A DNA stretch of 64,000 bases from Nonomuraea dietziae (GCF_014195505.1 NZ_JACIBV010000001.1:7192001-7256000); one strand, 5' to 3'; shown: positions 39,478 to 49,004, counted from the stretch's first letter. A program made the numbers and translations. The notes: generated by a model not told the origin, from the sequence alone.

Positions 39478-40074
39478 TCAGTTACGCGACACACCGTCAG
39501 CGAGGGTTCGGGCGGTGGCCGAGTCGGGCCCCGGCTGCGGCACGAACACCGTGGCGCGGTAGTAGCGCAGCTCGCGGACGCTCTCGGTGATGTCGGCAAG
39601 AGCCCTGTGCCCGCCCTGCTTCTCGGGCGCGGCGAAGTAGACGCGGGGGAACCAGCGGCGCACGAGCTCCTTGATGGAGGAGACGTCGATCATCCGGTAG
39701 TGCAGGTAGGCGTCGACGGCAGGCATGTCGCGGGAGAGGAACGTGCGGTCGGTGCCGATCGAGTTGCCGCACAGCGGCGCCTTCTTCGGCTCAGGGATGT
39801 GACCGCGGATGTAGTCGAGCACCAGCGACTCGGCCTCGGCGAGCGTCACGCCCTCGCCGAGCTCGGGCAGCAGCCCTGAGGCGGTGTGCATCTCGCGCAC
39901 CACCTCCGACATCTGCTCGAGCGCCTCGGACGGTGGCTTGATGACCACGTCGACGCCTTCGTCCAGCTGCCGCAGCTCGCTGTCGGTGACGACGCAGGCG
40001 ACCTCGATGAGCGCGTCGCGCCCCAGGTCGAGCCCGGTCATCTCGCAGTCGATCCAGACCAGCAAGTCACTCAT
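39478..40074 (-). CDS. orn: Oligoribonuclease
   Basis: A 198-residue DEDDh exoribonuclease. The catalytic residues D9 and E11 (WIDCEMTGLD), D109 (GTDR), H156 and D161 (GGHRALADI) are present at the family positions, and SIKELVRRWFP is characteristic. It degrades 2-5-nt RNAs and pGpG-type dinucleotides, so it also closes c-di-nucleotide turnover. ATG 40074. Located next to tRNA-His. Confidence 0.97.
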   Translation of the reverse strand: MSDLLVWIDCEMTGLDLGRDALIEVACVVTDSELRQLDEGVDVVIKPPSEALEQMSEVVREMHTASGLLPELGEGVTLAEAESLVLDYIRGHIPEPKKAPLCGNSIGTDRTFLSRDMPAVDAYLHYRMIDVSSIKELVRRWFPRVYFAAPEKQGGHRALADITESVRELRYYRATVFVPQPGPDSATARTLADGVSRN

Positions 40075-40146
40075 ACGATCAATCTCCTCGCCCAGCGGCT
40101 CGGAGCTATCCGCCGCTCGCTCATTAACCCCAGCCTAGTGCCCTGG

Positions 40147-41400
40147 TCAGGACAGCTTGAGAGAGTTCAGCACCTGAGTGACGAGACCAGTGTCCAGGTT
40201 GTCGGGAACCGAAGCGTACAGCAGCGCGGGGCGCTTGCCCTCGCCTCTGTCGACGACCACGACCGCGCCCCGCTCCTTCTTCCACTGGTAGCCGTTCTTC
40301 TCCGACTCGGCGGTGAAGTCCAGCTCGTACTCCAGCACCCAGCCCTTGTGGCCGTCGACCGTGATGGCCTTGTCCTGGAGGATCTTGCGCTCGTGCTTGA
40401 TGGGGTAGAAGCGGGCGAAGTCGATGAAGACGGTGGCGACGGTGCCACGCAGGCCCTGCACGCCTTCGTAGGGGTAGATCGGGTTGAGCTCGCCCGTGTA
40501 GATGCTGCCGGTCCAGGTGCTCTCGCCGTCGTACTTCTCGTGCGAGACGGCCGACGTCCCTGCCGACCACTGCTGCATGTTGGGGTCGGGCGCGTTGATC
40601 TCGGCGGACTTGGGGACCTCCCACGGGTCGCCTGGAGCGGCGAAGGACAGGCCGGTCCTGGGATCGGTGATGCGGCCGCCCGAGGCGGGGGGCAGCTCGG
40701 CGCCGGGGCTCTGCGGCGTCTGCGTGGGCGACTCGCTGGGCGTCGTCGGGCTCGGCGAGGGGGCCGGCTCGCTCTGGCTGGCGCTCGGGACCGGCTCGGG
40801 GGTCGGCTGGGCCGTCGTCCCGCTGCTCCTGTTGACGAGGAAGATCGCCGCTCCGGCGATCAGCGCGAGCACCAGGACCACGCCGATCCCGCCGAGTACC
40901 CACGGCAGCGCGCCGCCGCCCGACTTGGGCGGCTGGCCGAAGTCGGGCCTGGGCATCTGCGCGGTTCCGCCGCCCCACGGCTGCCGGCCGTACTGCTGGG
41001 TGGGGGCGGCAGGCCAGCCGCCGCCCTGCGGCTCCGGCCCCTGCGCCCAGCCTCCGCCGGGCGCGGGGTGCTGCCCCTGCGCCGGGTACGGCTGCGAGGG
41101 GGCGGCGTTGCCCCCGTGGTACGGCGTGCTCCCCACCACGGGTGCGTGCGGCTGGTGCGGGGAGCCCGCCTGCGGAGGCCCCGCCTGAGGCGCCCCTCCC
41201 TGAGGCGACCCTCCCTGAGGAAAGCCTGCCTGAGGAGACCCCGGGGGCGGTCCTGCCTGCGGAGGCGTGGACTGCTGGGCGCCTGACGGCCGCTGCTCCA
41301 TCGGGTGCGTGGCGTCGGTCCACTGGGCCCCGTCCCACCACCGAAGCTGCGGCGAGCCGTAGGGGTCGGGGTACCAGCCTGCGGGGGTCTGCGTGGTCAT
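40147..41400 (-). CDS. DUF2510 membrane protein with secreted C-terminal domain
   Basis: A 417-residue protein. TPAGWYPDPYGSPQLRWWDGAQWTD at residues 5-30 is DUF2510; then a long Pro/Gly/Gln-rich region, one membrane helix near 155-180 (WVLGGIGVVLVLALIAGAAIFLV), a Ser/Pro/Thr linker and a folded C-terminal part (GLSFAAPGDPWEVPKSAEI, STWTGSIYTGELNPIYPYEG) outside the cell. Probably a surface protein of unknown function. Confidence 0.85.
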   Translation of the reverse strand: MTTQTPAGWYPDPYGSPQLRWWDGAQWTDATHPMEQRPSGAQQSTPPQAGPPPGSPQAGFPQGGSPQGGAPQAGPPQAGSPHQPHAPVVGSTPYHGGNAAPSQPYPAQGQHPAPGGGWAQGPEPQGGGWPAAPTQQYGRQPWGGGTAQMPRPDFGQPPKSGGGALPWVLGGIGVVLVLALIAGAAIFLVNRSSGTTAQPTPEPVPSASQSEPAPSPSPTTPSESPTQTPQSPGAELPPASGGRITDPRTGLSFAAPGDPWEVPKSAEINAPDPNMQQWSAGTSAVSHEKYDGESTWTGSIYTGELNPIYPYEGVQGLRGTVATVFIDFARFYPIKHERKILQDKAITVDGHKGWVLEYELDFTAESEKNGYQWKKERGAVVVVDRGEGKRPALLYASVPDNLDTGLVTQVLNSLKLS

Positions 41401-41439
41401 GGCCGCCAGACTAATAACAACCGCTTTGTCGTGGGTAGA

Positions 41440-42774
41440 TCAGCACTTATAGGTGAATGTCGCTTTGTCCTCGATCTTCTGTCCCTGGGGGATGGGTGAC
41501 AGGACGCGTAGGCGCGCCGTGAGCTTGGCGGTGGCCTCGCCCTTCACCGTCCACCTCAGCTGCACCGTGTGGGTGGTCTTGCCCGAGGGCACGGTCTCGG
41601 TCTGCTCGATGGGCTCCTTCCTGTCGCTGCGCAGCCACTGGAAGGTGACCCTGCCCGCCTCGCCGTTCGTGACCAGGCTCCCCGTGATCGTGGCGGTTTT
41701 GCGGCAGCCCAGCGTCTTGGGCGCGCTCACCGTCGCCGCCCGCACGACCAGATCGGGTGAGGAGCGCACCGAGAGCCACGCCAGCACCGCGCCTGCGATG
41801 ACCAGCGCGAACACCGCGGCGGAGACGACCGCCCTGCGGCGCCTGGCTCTGCCGGCCTTCTTCGCGCGCATGCCGTAGCGGGCGGGACCTCCGGGTCTCG
41901 AGCCGTCCCTCCAGATCTTCTCCGCCGTGGTCTCGCCGTGGGCGGCGGGAGTGACGCCAGGGCCGAAGTGCACGGGCTCCTGCGTGGGGCCAGGGACCCT
42001 CAGCATCGTGGCGATCTCGCCCTCGTCCCTGACCTGAGGGCCCGCGCCGCCAGGCGAGGCGGGCGGCGACCAGCGGCGGGCGGTCTCGGCGAGCAGGTCG
42101 CGGCTGATGAGGCCGCCGGGCAGCGCCTCGCGTCCGGCCAGCAGGCCGTCCCTGGCCGCGGGCAGACCGCGGGTGGTGGCGGTGACCGCCGCCCGCTCGA
42201 ACAGCTCCGCCGCGCCCCGCGCGCCCGAGGCCCAGGTGGCGGCGAGCCCTCTGGCCAGCGCCGCCCAGGCCGTGACGTCCCGTTCGGGAGCGGGCGGTAA
42301 CCCTCTGACCGCGTCGGCTAGGCCGCGCTCGCTCAGCAGGGTGGCCCCGTCCTCGGCGACCAGCACTGTGCCCGGGTGGAAGGAGCCGTGGGCCAGCCCC
42401 GCCGCGTGCAGGGCGGCGAGCGTCTGCGCGCTCTCCACCAGCACCGCCGCGGCGCTGGCGGGGTCCATGGCGGGCGCGCTCAGCAGCTCCGACAGCGTGG
42501 GGGAGACCGCGTGGGCGGCAAGCAGCCACACCTCTTCCCCCGCCGTCACCAGGTCGGCGATCGGCACCAGCCCTGACATGCCGCTCTCCGCCAGCCTGCG
42601 GTCGACGATCACGGCCTGGACGAGGCGCTCACGCGCGCCCGGCGTGAGCAGAAGCCCGGGATCGAAGCGCAGGGCGCCCGCCCTGCGCCCGTCTGGCCCC
42701 GTCGCCTCGACCCACGTGCCCAGCTCCGTCGCCCTGATCCTGTCGGAGAGCAGGAATCCGGCGATCATGCTCAT
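41440..42774 (-). CDS. Membrane pseudokinase with Ig-like ectodomain
   Basis: A 444-residue protein. Residues 1-190 follow a kinase layout, but LAHGSFHPGTVLV stands where HRD-x-K-x-x-N should be, and LLSERGLAD replaces DFG; the usual Lys and glycine loop are also absent, so catalysis is unlikely. A membrane helix is near 311-337 (AVVSAAVFALVIAGAVLAWL), followed by a beta-rich ectodomain with Cys at LGC and at the C-terminus. Its ectodomain resembles those of the 779-residue kinase upstream. It ends the minus-strand kinase run. Confidence 0.78.
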   Translation of the reverse strand: MSMIAGFLLSDRIRATELGTWVEATGPDGRRAGALRFDPGLLLTPGARERLVQAVIVDRRLAESGMSGLVPIADLVTAGEEVWLLAAHAVSPTLSELLSAPAMDPASAAAVLVESAQTLAALHAAGLAHGSFHPGTVLVAEDGATLLSERGLADAVRGLPPAPERDVTAWAALARGLAATWASGARGAAELFERAAVTATTRGLPAARDGLLAGREALPGGLISRDLLAETARRWSPPASPGGAGPQVRDEGEIATMLRVPGPTQEPVHFGPGVTPAAHGETTAEKIWRDGSRPGGPARYGMRAKKAGRARRRRAVVSAAVFALVIAGAVLAWLSVRSSPDLVVRAATVSAPKTLGCRKTATITGSLVTNGEAGRVTFQWLRSDRKEPIEQTETVPSGKTTHTVQLRWTVKGEATAKLTARLRVLSPIPQGQKIEDKATFTYKC

Positions 42775-42798
42775 GAATCCCCCGGTCGCTCGCCCCCG

Positions 42799-44457
42799 CT
42801 AGCTCTTTCTCCTGTGCCGCCCCGCGACGCGGCGTTTCACCGCCAGTGTGACCGGTACCGCGCCAGACGTCACCAGTCCGAGCGCGAGCAGAGCGGCGGG
42901 CGCCTTCGCGATCACCTCCGCGGGGCTCTCGGTGACCCTCGGCCCGTCGGTGTCCGTCGAGGTCGGCTCGCCCGGCGACTCCGGGTCAGGGGTCTCCCGC
43001 GGCGTCTCGGAGGAGCGCGTCTCCGAGGGGCTCGGCGGGGGCGGAGGGGGAGGCGGAGGCGCCGCGGTCGTCGCGGACTGCGAGGGCCTGCTGGACGGCG
43101 GCGGCGCGTCGTTGTCCGCCTTGCCGCGCAACGAGGCGTCGGGCGTAGGCGTGGGAGACGGTGTCCTGGTCGCCTTCGGCCGCGGCGGCGCGGGAGAGGC
43201 CCTGATCGGCCGCTTCGACGGCGTGGGCGTGGGCGTGGCGGTCGGCGCGACCGCGGCCACCGTCGGTGTAGGCGTGGTCGTGGTGGTGGGTGCCGCCTCG
43301 GCGGTCGGCTCGTCCTCCGTGGGTTCCTCCGAAGCCGACTCCGAAGCCGACTCCGACGGCGAGGGCGCCTCGATCAGCGAGGTCGGGGCGCTCGGTGTCG
43401 CGGGCGAGGTCTGTGCCCGCAGCGCGGGGTCGTCCTCGCCCGAGGTGAGCAGCACCGTGGTGACCGTGCCGATCACCGCGACCAGCCCGATGCCGACCAT
43501 CACCTTCACGCCCAGCTTGGCCAGCAGGCGCTGAGGCTCGGCGAACGTCGTCTCCGCCAGCGACGTGCCGGTGTCGGCAGGCGCGTCCGGCGCCTCGGGG
43601 AAGAGCACGAGCAGCAGCCCGGCCAGGCGGGCCAGCCGCCGCCTGCCCCGCTCCTCCCAGTCGGGACCGAAGGCTCGCGCCGCCACGCTCTCCAGCTCGG
43701 CGAGGAAGGCCTCGGCCGAGGGCGGCCGCTCCATCGGATGCTTGGACAGGCCCCTCTCGACGAGGGGCTGCAGCGCCTCCGGAACCTCTTCGATCGGCGG
43801 CGGCGTGGCGTGGTGCTGCCTGGCCAGCGCGGGAACCGTCGCGGCGCGGAAGGGCCGCATGCCGGTGAGGCACTCGAAGAAGACGATCGTCGCGGAGTAG
43901 ACGTCGCCAGCCGCAGTGGCGGGGCCGCCCGACCACTGCTCAGGTGCCATGTAGGCGGGCGTGCCCGCGGCGTTGACACCCTCGCCCTGCCGGACGGCGA
44001 TGCCGAAGTCGACGAGCTTGCTGCTGCCGTCGCCCTGGACCATCACGTTCTCGGGCTTGAAGTCGCGGTGGACCACGCCGATCGCGTGCGCCGCCGCCAG
44101 GCCCTGCAGCGCGCCCTTGAGCACGACCAGAGCGGCCTCGGGACCCGTCGGCCCCTCGGAGTCGAGCAGGGCGCGCAGGGAGACGCCGTCGATCAGCTCC
44201 ATGATGATCGCCGCGCCCTGGCCGTCCTCGACGTACCCGATCAGGCGGACGTTGTGCGGACTGCGCATGCTGCCGAGCAGCCGCGCCTCGTGCCTGAACC
44301 TGGCCACGAAGCCGACGTCGTCGCGCAGGCTGTCGGACAGGTACTTGATCGCGACCTCGACGCCGTCGTGCTCGCGCCGAGCCAGGACCACCCGTCCTGA
44401 CGCGCCGGTGCCAAGCTCACGCACCTCGGTATAACCGGGGACCCCCCACCGGTCCAT
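42799..44457 (-). CDS. Transmembrane Ser/Thr protein kinase with Pro/Thr-rich loop
   Basis: A 552-residue kinase. Catalytic K38, E57, H130-R131-D132 and D150-F151-G152 are intact, with APE in MAPEQW. A first membrane helix lies near 312-335, then about 190 mostly disordered Ser/Thr/Pro residues, then a second hydrophobic segment near 520-540 and a basic tail KRRVAGRHRRKS. The two segments suggest an external loop with both ends inside, which is unusual for PknB-like kinases. Starts 52 bp downstream of the next kinase. Confidence 0.9.
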   Translation of the reverse strand: MDRWGVPGYTEVRELGTGASGRVVLARREHDGVEVAIKYLSDSLRDDVGFVARFRHEARLLGSMRSPHNVRLIGYVEDGQGAAIIMELIDGVSLRALLDSEGPTGPEAALVVLKGALQGLAAAHAIGVVHRDFKPENVMVQGDGSSKLVDFGIAVRQGEGVNAAGTPAYMAPEQWSGGPATAAGDVYSATIVFFECLTGMRPFRAATVPALARQHHATPPPIEEVPEALQPLVERGLSKHPMERPPSAEAFLAELESVAARAFGPDWEERGRRRLARLAGLLLVLFPEAPDAPADTGTSLAETTFAEPQRLLAKLGVKVMVGIGLVAVIGTVTTVLLTSGEDDPALRAQTSPATPSAPTSLIEAPSPSESASESASEEPTEDEPTAEAAPTTTTTPTPTVAAVAPTATPTPTPSKRPIRASPAPPRPKATRTPSPTPTPDASLRGKADNDAPPPSSRPSQSATTAAPPPPPPPPPSPSETRSSETPRETPDPESPGEPTSTDTDGPRVTESPAEVIAKAPAALLALGLVTSGAVPVTLAVKRRVAGRHRRKS

Positions 44458-44509
44458 CAGACCACCTCGGATCTATCTGGGCCCCCACCCGTATCAGACG
44501 GAGCGTAGC

Positions 44510-46849
44510 TTAACGGCCCAGACCAAGATCAGGGGTGGAATTGTCGGTATCTGGCCGCTGATCGTCCGGTTTTGGACTCTCGGTCTCGGTCTGCGGGCGG
44601 CACGCCGGGGTCTTCCCGCCTGCCGAGTCGCTCCCGTTGGCCGCCGCGGGGCTGGTGGAGGCCGTCACGCCCCACGCCGATCCGCACGGCGTCCCCGCGA
44701 AGGTGAAGCTGACGGTCCTGGTGTAGGCGGTCTGTCCCGACAGGTCGAGCGACTCGGTGTGCTGGGCACCTCCCGCGAGGGTGAAGGTCACGCTGAGCCG
44801 TACCGGCTGGGTGCCGGTGGCGGTGACGCTCACCACGGCCGTGGCGCGGCCCCTGGCGTTGAGCGAGGCGCGGGCGACGGAGACCTGCCGCACCGCGGCC
44901 TCGCACGGCACCGCGGCACTGGCGGTGGCCTGCCTGCCGCCCGCCCTCACGGTGACCGTCACCGTGCCGCCGCACGGGCGCCGGGCGAAGGTGTGGGTGA
45001 CGTCCTTGGCGTAGGCGTCGCGGCCGGACAGCGAGGCGGAGGTGGTGGACACCCGCTCGCCGTTGAGCGCGAAGGCGGCCCGCAAGCCGACCGCGCCGGT
45101 GCCGTTCGTCGCCACGGAGACCCGCGCGGTCACGGCCCTGCCCGGCGCCTCGGCCATGTCGAGCGAGACACGCAGCCCCGTGACGTCCGTGGGGCAGGCG
45201 GGGACGGCCGCGCTGACCCTCGTCCGGCCGCCGGGAGCGGCGGGCGAGGTGGACACCGTGAGCCTGACGGTCTTGCCGCACGCGCCCTCGCCGAGGTTGT
45301 GGCTGAAGGTGCGGGTGTAGGACAGGGCGCCGCGCACCTGGCTGGTCGCGGTGCGCACGACCTGGCCGTCCACCGAGAAGCGCGCGATGATCGTGACGGC
45401 TCCCGCGCCGCTGGTGCGGAGGGAGACGGTGGCCGAGGAGAGGAAGCCGGCGTCGACCGTCAGCTTTCCGACGTTCAGCGCCGACACCGCGGTCGGCGGC
45501 TTGGGCGTGGGTGTGGGGGTCGGTGTGGGCGTGGGCGTGCGTGTGGGAGTCGGGGTGGGGGTCGGGGTGGGCTTCGGCGTCGGGGGCTTGGCCGTCGGGG
45601 TGGTCTCGGGGTCCGGGTTCGGAGCCTCGCTCGTCGCGGGGTCCGGGTCGGGGGAGCCGCTCGCCTCACCGCCCGCCTCGCCCGTGGGCTCGCCTGTGGG
45701 CTCGTCCGTGGGCGCCCCGCCCTGCTCCCCGGCGCCACCACCCGTCTCGGAGATCTCGGAGGGCAGCGAGGCGGGGCTGGGAAGCTCGGGGGAGAGGGAC
45801 GGCGCGGCCGCCACCGTGTCGACCGTCGTGGCGGGCGGCTGCTGCGCGCCGGCCAGCACGTACAGCGTGGCCCCTGCGGCGACCACCGCCGCCGCGCCGC
45901 CCACCAGCAGCCGCCTGCTGTTGCGCCGCGCGGCGTCGAAGACCGTGCGGAAGAACGTCGAGCCCGCGGCGGGAGGAGGCGCTTGCGGCAGCGGCAGCAG
46001 GAAGGCCAGCATGGCCACGAGCGCGGCCAGCCGCCGCCTGCCCCGCTCCTCCCACTCCTCGCCGTAGGCCGCCACCGCGGCCTCCTCCACCTCGGTCACG
46101 AACGCCGCCGCGCTCGTAGGGCGCTCGGCAGGATCCTTGGCTAGGCCGCGCCCGATCAGCTCCCGCATCTCCTCCGGCGCGTCATGGACGGGGACAGGCG
46201 CGTGCAGGTGCTGGTAGCCCAGCACGTGCGACTCCGTCGAGCGGTAGGGCCTGTGTCCTGTCAGGCACTCGAAGAAGACGACCGTGGCCGCGTAGACGTC
46301 GGTCGCGGGGGAGGCGGGCTCGCCTGACCACAGCTCGGGCGCCATGTACGGAGGGGTGCCCGTGGCCCTGGTCGCCGTGCCCTGCCGTACGGCGATGCCG
46401 AAGTCGACGAGCTTGCTGACCCCGTCGTCCCTGACGATCACGTTCTCGGGCTTGTAGTCCCTGTGGACCAGCTGCGCGGCGTGCGCCCGCTCCAGGCCCA
46501 GCAGCGAGCCCTTGAGCACGACGAGCGCCGCCTCGGGGCCCGTCGTGCCGTTCTCGCGCAGCAGCGCGCGCAGGGAGACGCCGTTGACGAGCTCCATGAC
46601 GATCGCGGCGCCCTCTGGCTCCTGGACGTACTCCCACATCCTGGCGATGTGCGGGTCCACCAGGGTGGTCAGGAGCTCCGCCTCGGCCCTGAAGGCGGCC
46701 AGCGCCCCTGGCTCCCGCCGTACGCGCTCGGACAGGTACTTGATCGCGACGTCGGCGCCCGTGTCGTCGTGCACGGCGAGGACGACCCTGCCGCTGCCGC
46801 CCGAGCCGAGCTGACGCACCTCGGTGTAGCCGGGGACGCTCCATTCCAT
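44510..46849 (-). CDS. Transmembrane Ser/Thr protein kinase with three Cys-paired ectodomain repeats
   Basis: A 779-residue kinase, paralogous to the gene at 42799 in the kinase domain (both MERxVPGYTEVRxLGxGxSGRVVLA-like). K37, H129-R130-D131, D149-F150-G151 are intact. A membrane helix is near 313-338, then a Pro/Thr/Glu linker, then three repeats of about 90 residues from about 455 (each with a Cys-Gly near the strand end and a Cys before the next repeat), probably Ig-like folds with a disulfide each. The ectodomain probably senses an external ligand; none can be named. Confidence 0.91.
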   Translation of the reverse strand: MEWSVPGYTEVRQLGSGGSGRVVLAVHDDTGADVAIKYLSERVRREPGALAAFRAEAELLTTLVDPHIARMWEYVQEPEGAAIVMELVNGVSLRALLRENGTTGPEAALVVLKGSLLGLERAHAAQLVHRDYKPENVIVRDDGVSKLVDFGIAVRQGTATRATGTPPYMAPELWSGEPASPATDVYAATVVFFECLTGHRPYRSTESHVLGYQHLHAPVPVHDAPEEMRELIGRGLAKDPAERPTSAAAFVTEVEEAAVAAYGEEWEERGRRRLAALVAMLAFLLPLPQAPPPAAGSTFFRTVFDAARRNSRRLLVGGAAAVVAAGATLYVLAGAQQPPATTVDTVAAAPSLSPELPSPASLPSEISETGGGAGEQGGAPTDEPTGEPTGEAGGEASGSPDPDPATSEAPNPDPETTPTAKPPTPKPTPTPTPTPTRTPTPTPTPTPTPKPPTAVSALNVGKLTVDAGFLSSATVSLRTSGAGAVTIIARFSVDGQVVRTATSQVRGALSYTRTFSHNLGEGACGKTVRLTVSTSPAAPGGRTRVSAAVPACPTDVTGLRVSLDMAEAPGRAVTARVSVATNGTGAVGLRAAFALNGERVSTTSASLSGRDAYAKDVTHTFARRPCGGTVTVTVRAGGRQATASAAVPCEAAVRQVSVARASLNARGRATAVVSVTATGTQPVRLSVTFTLAGGAQHTESLDLSGQTAYTRTVSFTFAGTPCGSAWGVTASTSPAAANGSDSAGGKTPACRPQTETESPKPDDQRPDTDNSTPDLGLGR

Positions 46850-46914
46850 GGCGCTCTCCCATCAGGAGTGTGGCCCACCTGATGAGACGACTGAACTGGC
46901 GTCCTGGTTTGCTG

Positions 46915-47550
46915 TCAACGGTCCCTAATGTGAGCGGGTGTCGCTGTGTCTCCTGCGAGCACGGGATCGGGCACCGGCGCGCCCCACGACGAGACCACCG
47001 GCAGGACCCCCGCCCAGACAGGAAGCGCGTAGTCCTCCTCCTCGTCCTCCGGCGCACCCGAGCGCACCTTCACCGACGCCTCCTCCAGCGACAGGGCCAG
47101 CACCGCCGTGGCCGCCAGCTCCTTGCGGGTGGGCCGCCTGGCGTAGTCCCACTGTCCCGGCGCCAGCTGCTCGGTCAGCGCGCGCAGCCCGTCCATGCGC
47201 TCCTGCTCGTCGGTGACCAGCCTGGCCTCGCCGTAGACGACGGCCGAGCGGTAGTTGACGGAGTGGTTGAAGACCGAGCGCGCCAGCACGATGCCGTCGA
47301 GATGGGTGACCGTCACGCAGACCTGCTGACCCTGCCCCGCGCGCAGCGACCGGGCGCCGGTGGAGCCGTGGAGGTAGAGCGTGTCGCCGATGCGGCCGTA
47401 ACCTGTCGGCACCACCATGGGGTGACCGTCGACCACCACGCCCAGATGGCAGATGAGCCCGCTGTCGAGCACCTCGTAGAGGTCGTTCCTGTCGGTGCTG
47501 CCGCGGTGCTTCTCACGGCCGAGCGTCGTGCGGGGTGTGGTGGAGAGCAT
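46915..47550 (-). CDS. Pyridoxamine 5'-phosphate oxidase-family protein
   Basis: A 211-residue flavin-split-barrel protein: DLYEVLDSGLICHLGVVVDGHPMVVPTGYGRIGDTLYLHGSTGARSL, VFNHSVNYRSAVVYGEARLV. It matches the PNPOx-like group with FMN or F420 binding, not classical PdxH. Divergent from a MocR/PdxR-type regulator with only 35 bp between starts, so probably its target. ATG 47550. Confidence 0.88.
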   Translation of the reverse strand: MLSTTPRTTLGREKHRGSTDRNDLYEVLDSGLICHLGVVVDGHPMVVPTGYGRIGDTLYLHGSTGARSLRAGQGQQVCVTVTHLDGIVLARSVFNHSVNYRSAVVYGEARLVTDEQERMDGLRALTEQLAPGQWDYARRPTRKELAATAVLALSLEEASVKVRSGAPEDEEEDYALPVWAGVLPVVSSWGAPVPDPVLAGDTATPAHIRDR

Positions 47551-47569
47551 GCTGTCACGGTATTGAGAT

Positions 47570-47594
47570 AGTGGACCTGTCGTTAATGTCCACT
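47570..47594. promoter_or_regulatory. Inverted repeat AGTGGAC-N11-GTCCACT
   Basis: Perfect 7-bp arms at 47570-47576 and 47588-47594, between the PNPOx-like and MocR genes. AGTGGAC-type half sites are known for MocR/PdxR regulators. The right arm lies in the first codons of MocR, implying autoregulation. Confidence 0.6.
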
Positions 47595-49004
47595 AATAAC
47601 CGCTTCTTGGGGACCACTTCCTTGCGCACGCTCATCGACCTGCCCATCTCCCTGTCGAGAGACGCGGCGCTGCCGCTCTCGGTCCAGTTGGGCGACTGGC
47701 TGCGGGGGGCCATGCGGGCGGGCGCGCTCACCGCGGGGACCCGCCTGCCGTCCTCGCGCGGGCTCGCCGCGCAGCTCGGCGTCAGCCGGACGGTGGTCAC
47801 GGAGGCCTACCAGCAGCTCTACGCCGAGGGATGGCTGGAGGGCAGGCACGGCTCGGGCACCTTCGTGGCCGACCTGTCGGCCGACGCCGCGCCGCGCGCC
47901 CCGCAGGAGCTCCCCCCGCCCGAGACCAGGCAGGTACGGCAGGCGCCGCTGATCGACCTCACCCCAGGGAAGCCGTGGGTGCGGGACTACGACGTGGCGG
48001 CATGGAAGCGGGCCTGGCGGAAGGCCGCCGACCTGCTGCCCGGCGGCGATCCCGACCCGTACGGCCTGCCGTCCCTGCGCGAGCTGCTCGCCGAGCACCT
48101 GCGCAGGTCCAGGGCGATCGCGGTGGGCCCGGAGAACATCCTGGTCACCAGGGGCACGGGCAACGGCCTCGACCTGGTCGCCCTGGCCCTGCTCGGCCCC
48201 GGCGCGAGGGCCGGGGTCGAGGACCCCGGCTACCGCGTCGCCCGCAACGCCTTCGCGGCCAGGGGCGCCACGATCGTGCCGTGCCCCGTGGACGAGGACG
48301 GCGTCATCGTGTCGGGGCTCCCCTCCGACCTGCGCGTCCTCTACACCACCCCCGCCCACCAGTACCCGATGGGCGGCCGCCTGCCCATCCCGCGCAGGGA
48401 GCGGCTGCTGGCATGGGCGCGGCGCACGGGGGCCATGGTGGTCGAGGACGACTACGACGCCGAGTTCCGCTACGACGTGGCTCCGCTGCCCGCCCTCTAC
48501 GGCCTCGACCCTACGCGCGTCGTGCTCCTCGGCACGCTGTCGAAGGCGCTGGCCCCCGACGTCGGCGTCGGCTGGCTGGTGGGCGAGCCCGCGCTGCTGG
48601 GCAGGATCGCCGAGATCCGTCAGAACCTGTCCGACCGCACCAGCGGCCCTGTCCAGCAGGCGGTCGCGACCCTGCTGGAGCGCGGTGACCTCGACAGGCA
48701 CCTGCGCAGGATGCGGCTGGAGTACGCCCGCCGCCGCGCGGCCGTGGTCGAGATCCTCGGCCCTGTCTGCCGCCTGCGCGGCGACACCGCAGGGCTGCAC
48801 GTCCTGGCCGAGCTGCCGCCGTCCGTGGTGGAGGAGATCGTCGCCGCCGCCGCCTCCCGTGGTGTCCTGCTGGACACCACCGTCCGTCACCACCACGCCG
48901 AATCCCACGTCCACGGCCTGGTCATCGGGTACGGCTCGGCCTCGCTGCCCGAGGTGCGGCGCGGCTGCCGGATCCTCGCCGAGCTCGTCGCCCGCGCCCG
49001 CTAG
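47586..49004 (+). CDS. MocR-family regulator (GntR HTH fused to aminotransferase-like domain)
   Basis: A 472-residue protein starting at ATG 47586. Residues about 17-95 are a GntR winged helix (LPLSVQLGDWLRGAMRAGALTAGTRLPSSRGLAAQLGVSRTVVTEAYQQLYAEGWLEG), then an aminotransferase I-like domain with the PLP lysine in LLGTLSKALAPDVGVGWLV. Such proteins sense PLP or other amines. Probable activator or repressor of the divergent PNPOx-like gene. Confidence 0.93.
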   Translation: MSTNNRFLGTTSLRTLIDLPISLSRDAALPLSVQLGDWLRGAMRAGALTAGTRLPSSRGLAAQLGVSRTVVTEAYQQLYAEGWLEGRHGSGTFVADLSADAAPRAPQELPPPETRQVRQAPLIDLTPGKPWVRDYDVAAWKRAWRKAADLLPGGDPDPYGLPSLRELLAEHLRRSRAIAVGPENILVTRGTGNGLDLVALALLGPGARAGVEDPGYRVARNAFAARGATIVPCPVDEDGVIVSGLPSDLRVLYTTPAHQYPMGGRLPIPRRERLLAWARRTGAMVVEDDYDAEFRYDVAPLPALYGLDPTRVVLLGTLSKALAPDVGVGWLVGEPALLGRIAEIRQNLSDRTSGPVQQAVATLLERGDLDRHLRRMRLEYARRRAAVVEILGPVCRLRGDTAGLHVLAELPPSVVEEIVAAAASRGVLLDTTVRHHHAESHVHGLVIGYGSASLPEVRRGCRILAELVARAR

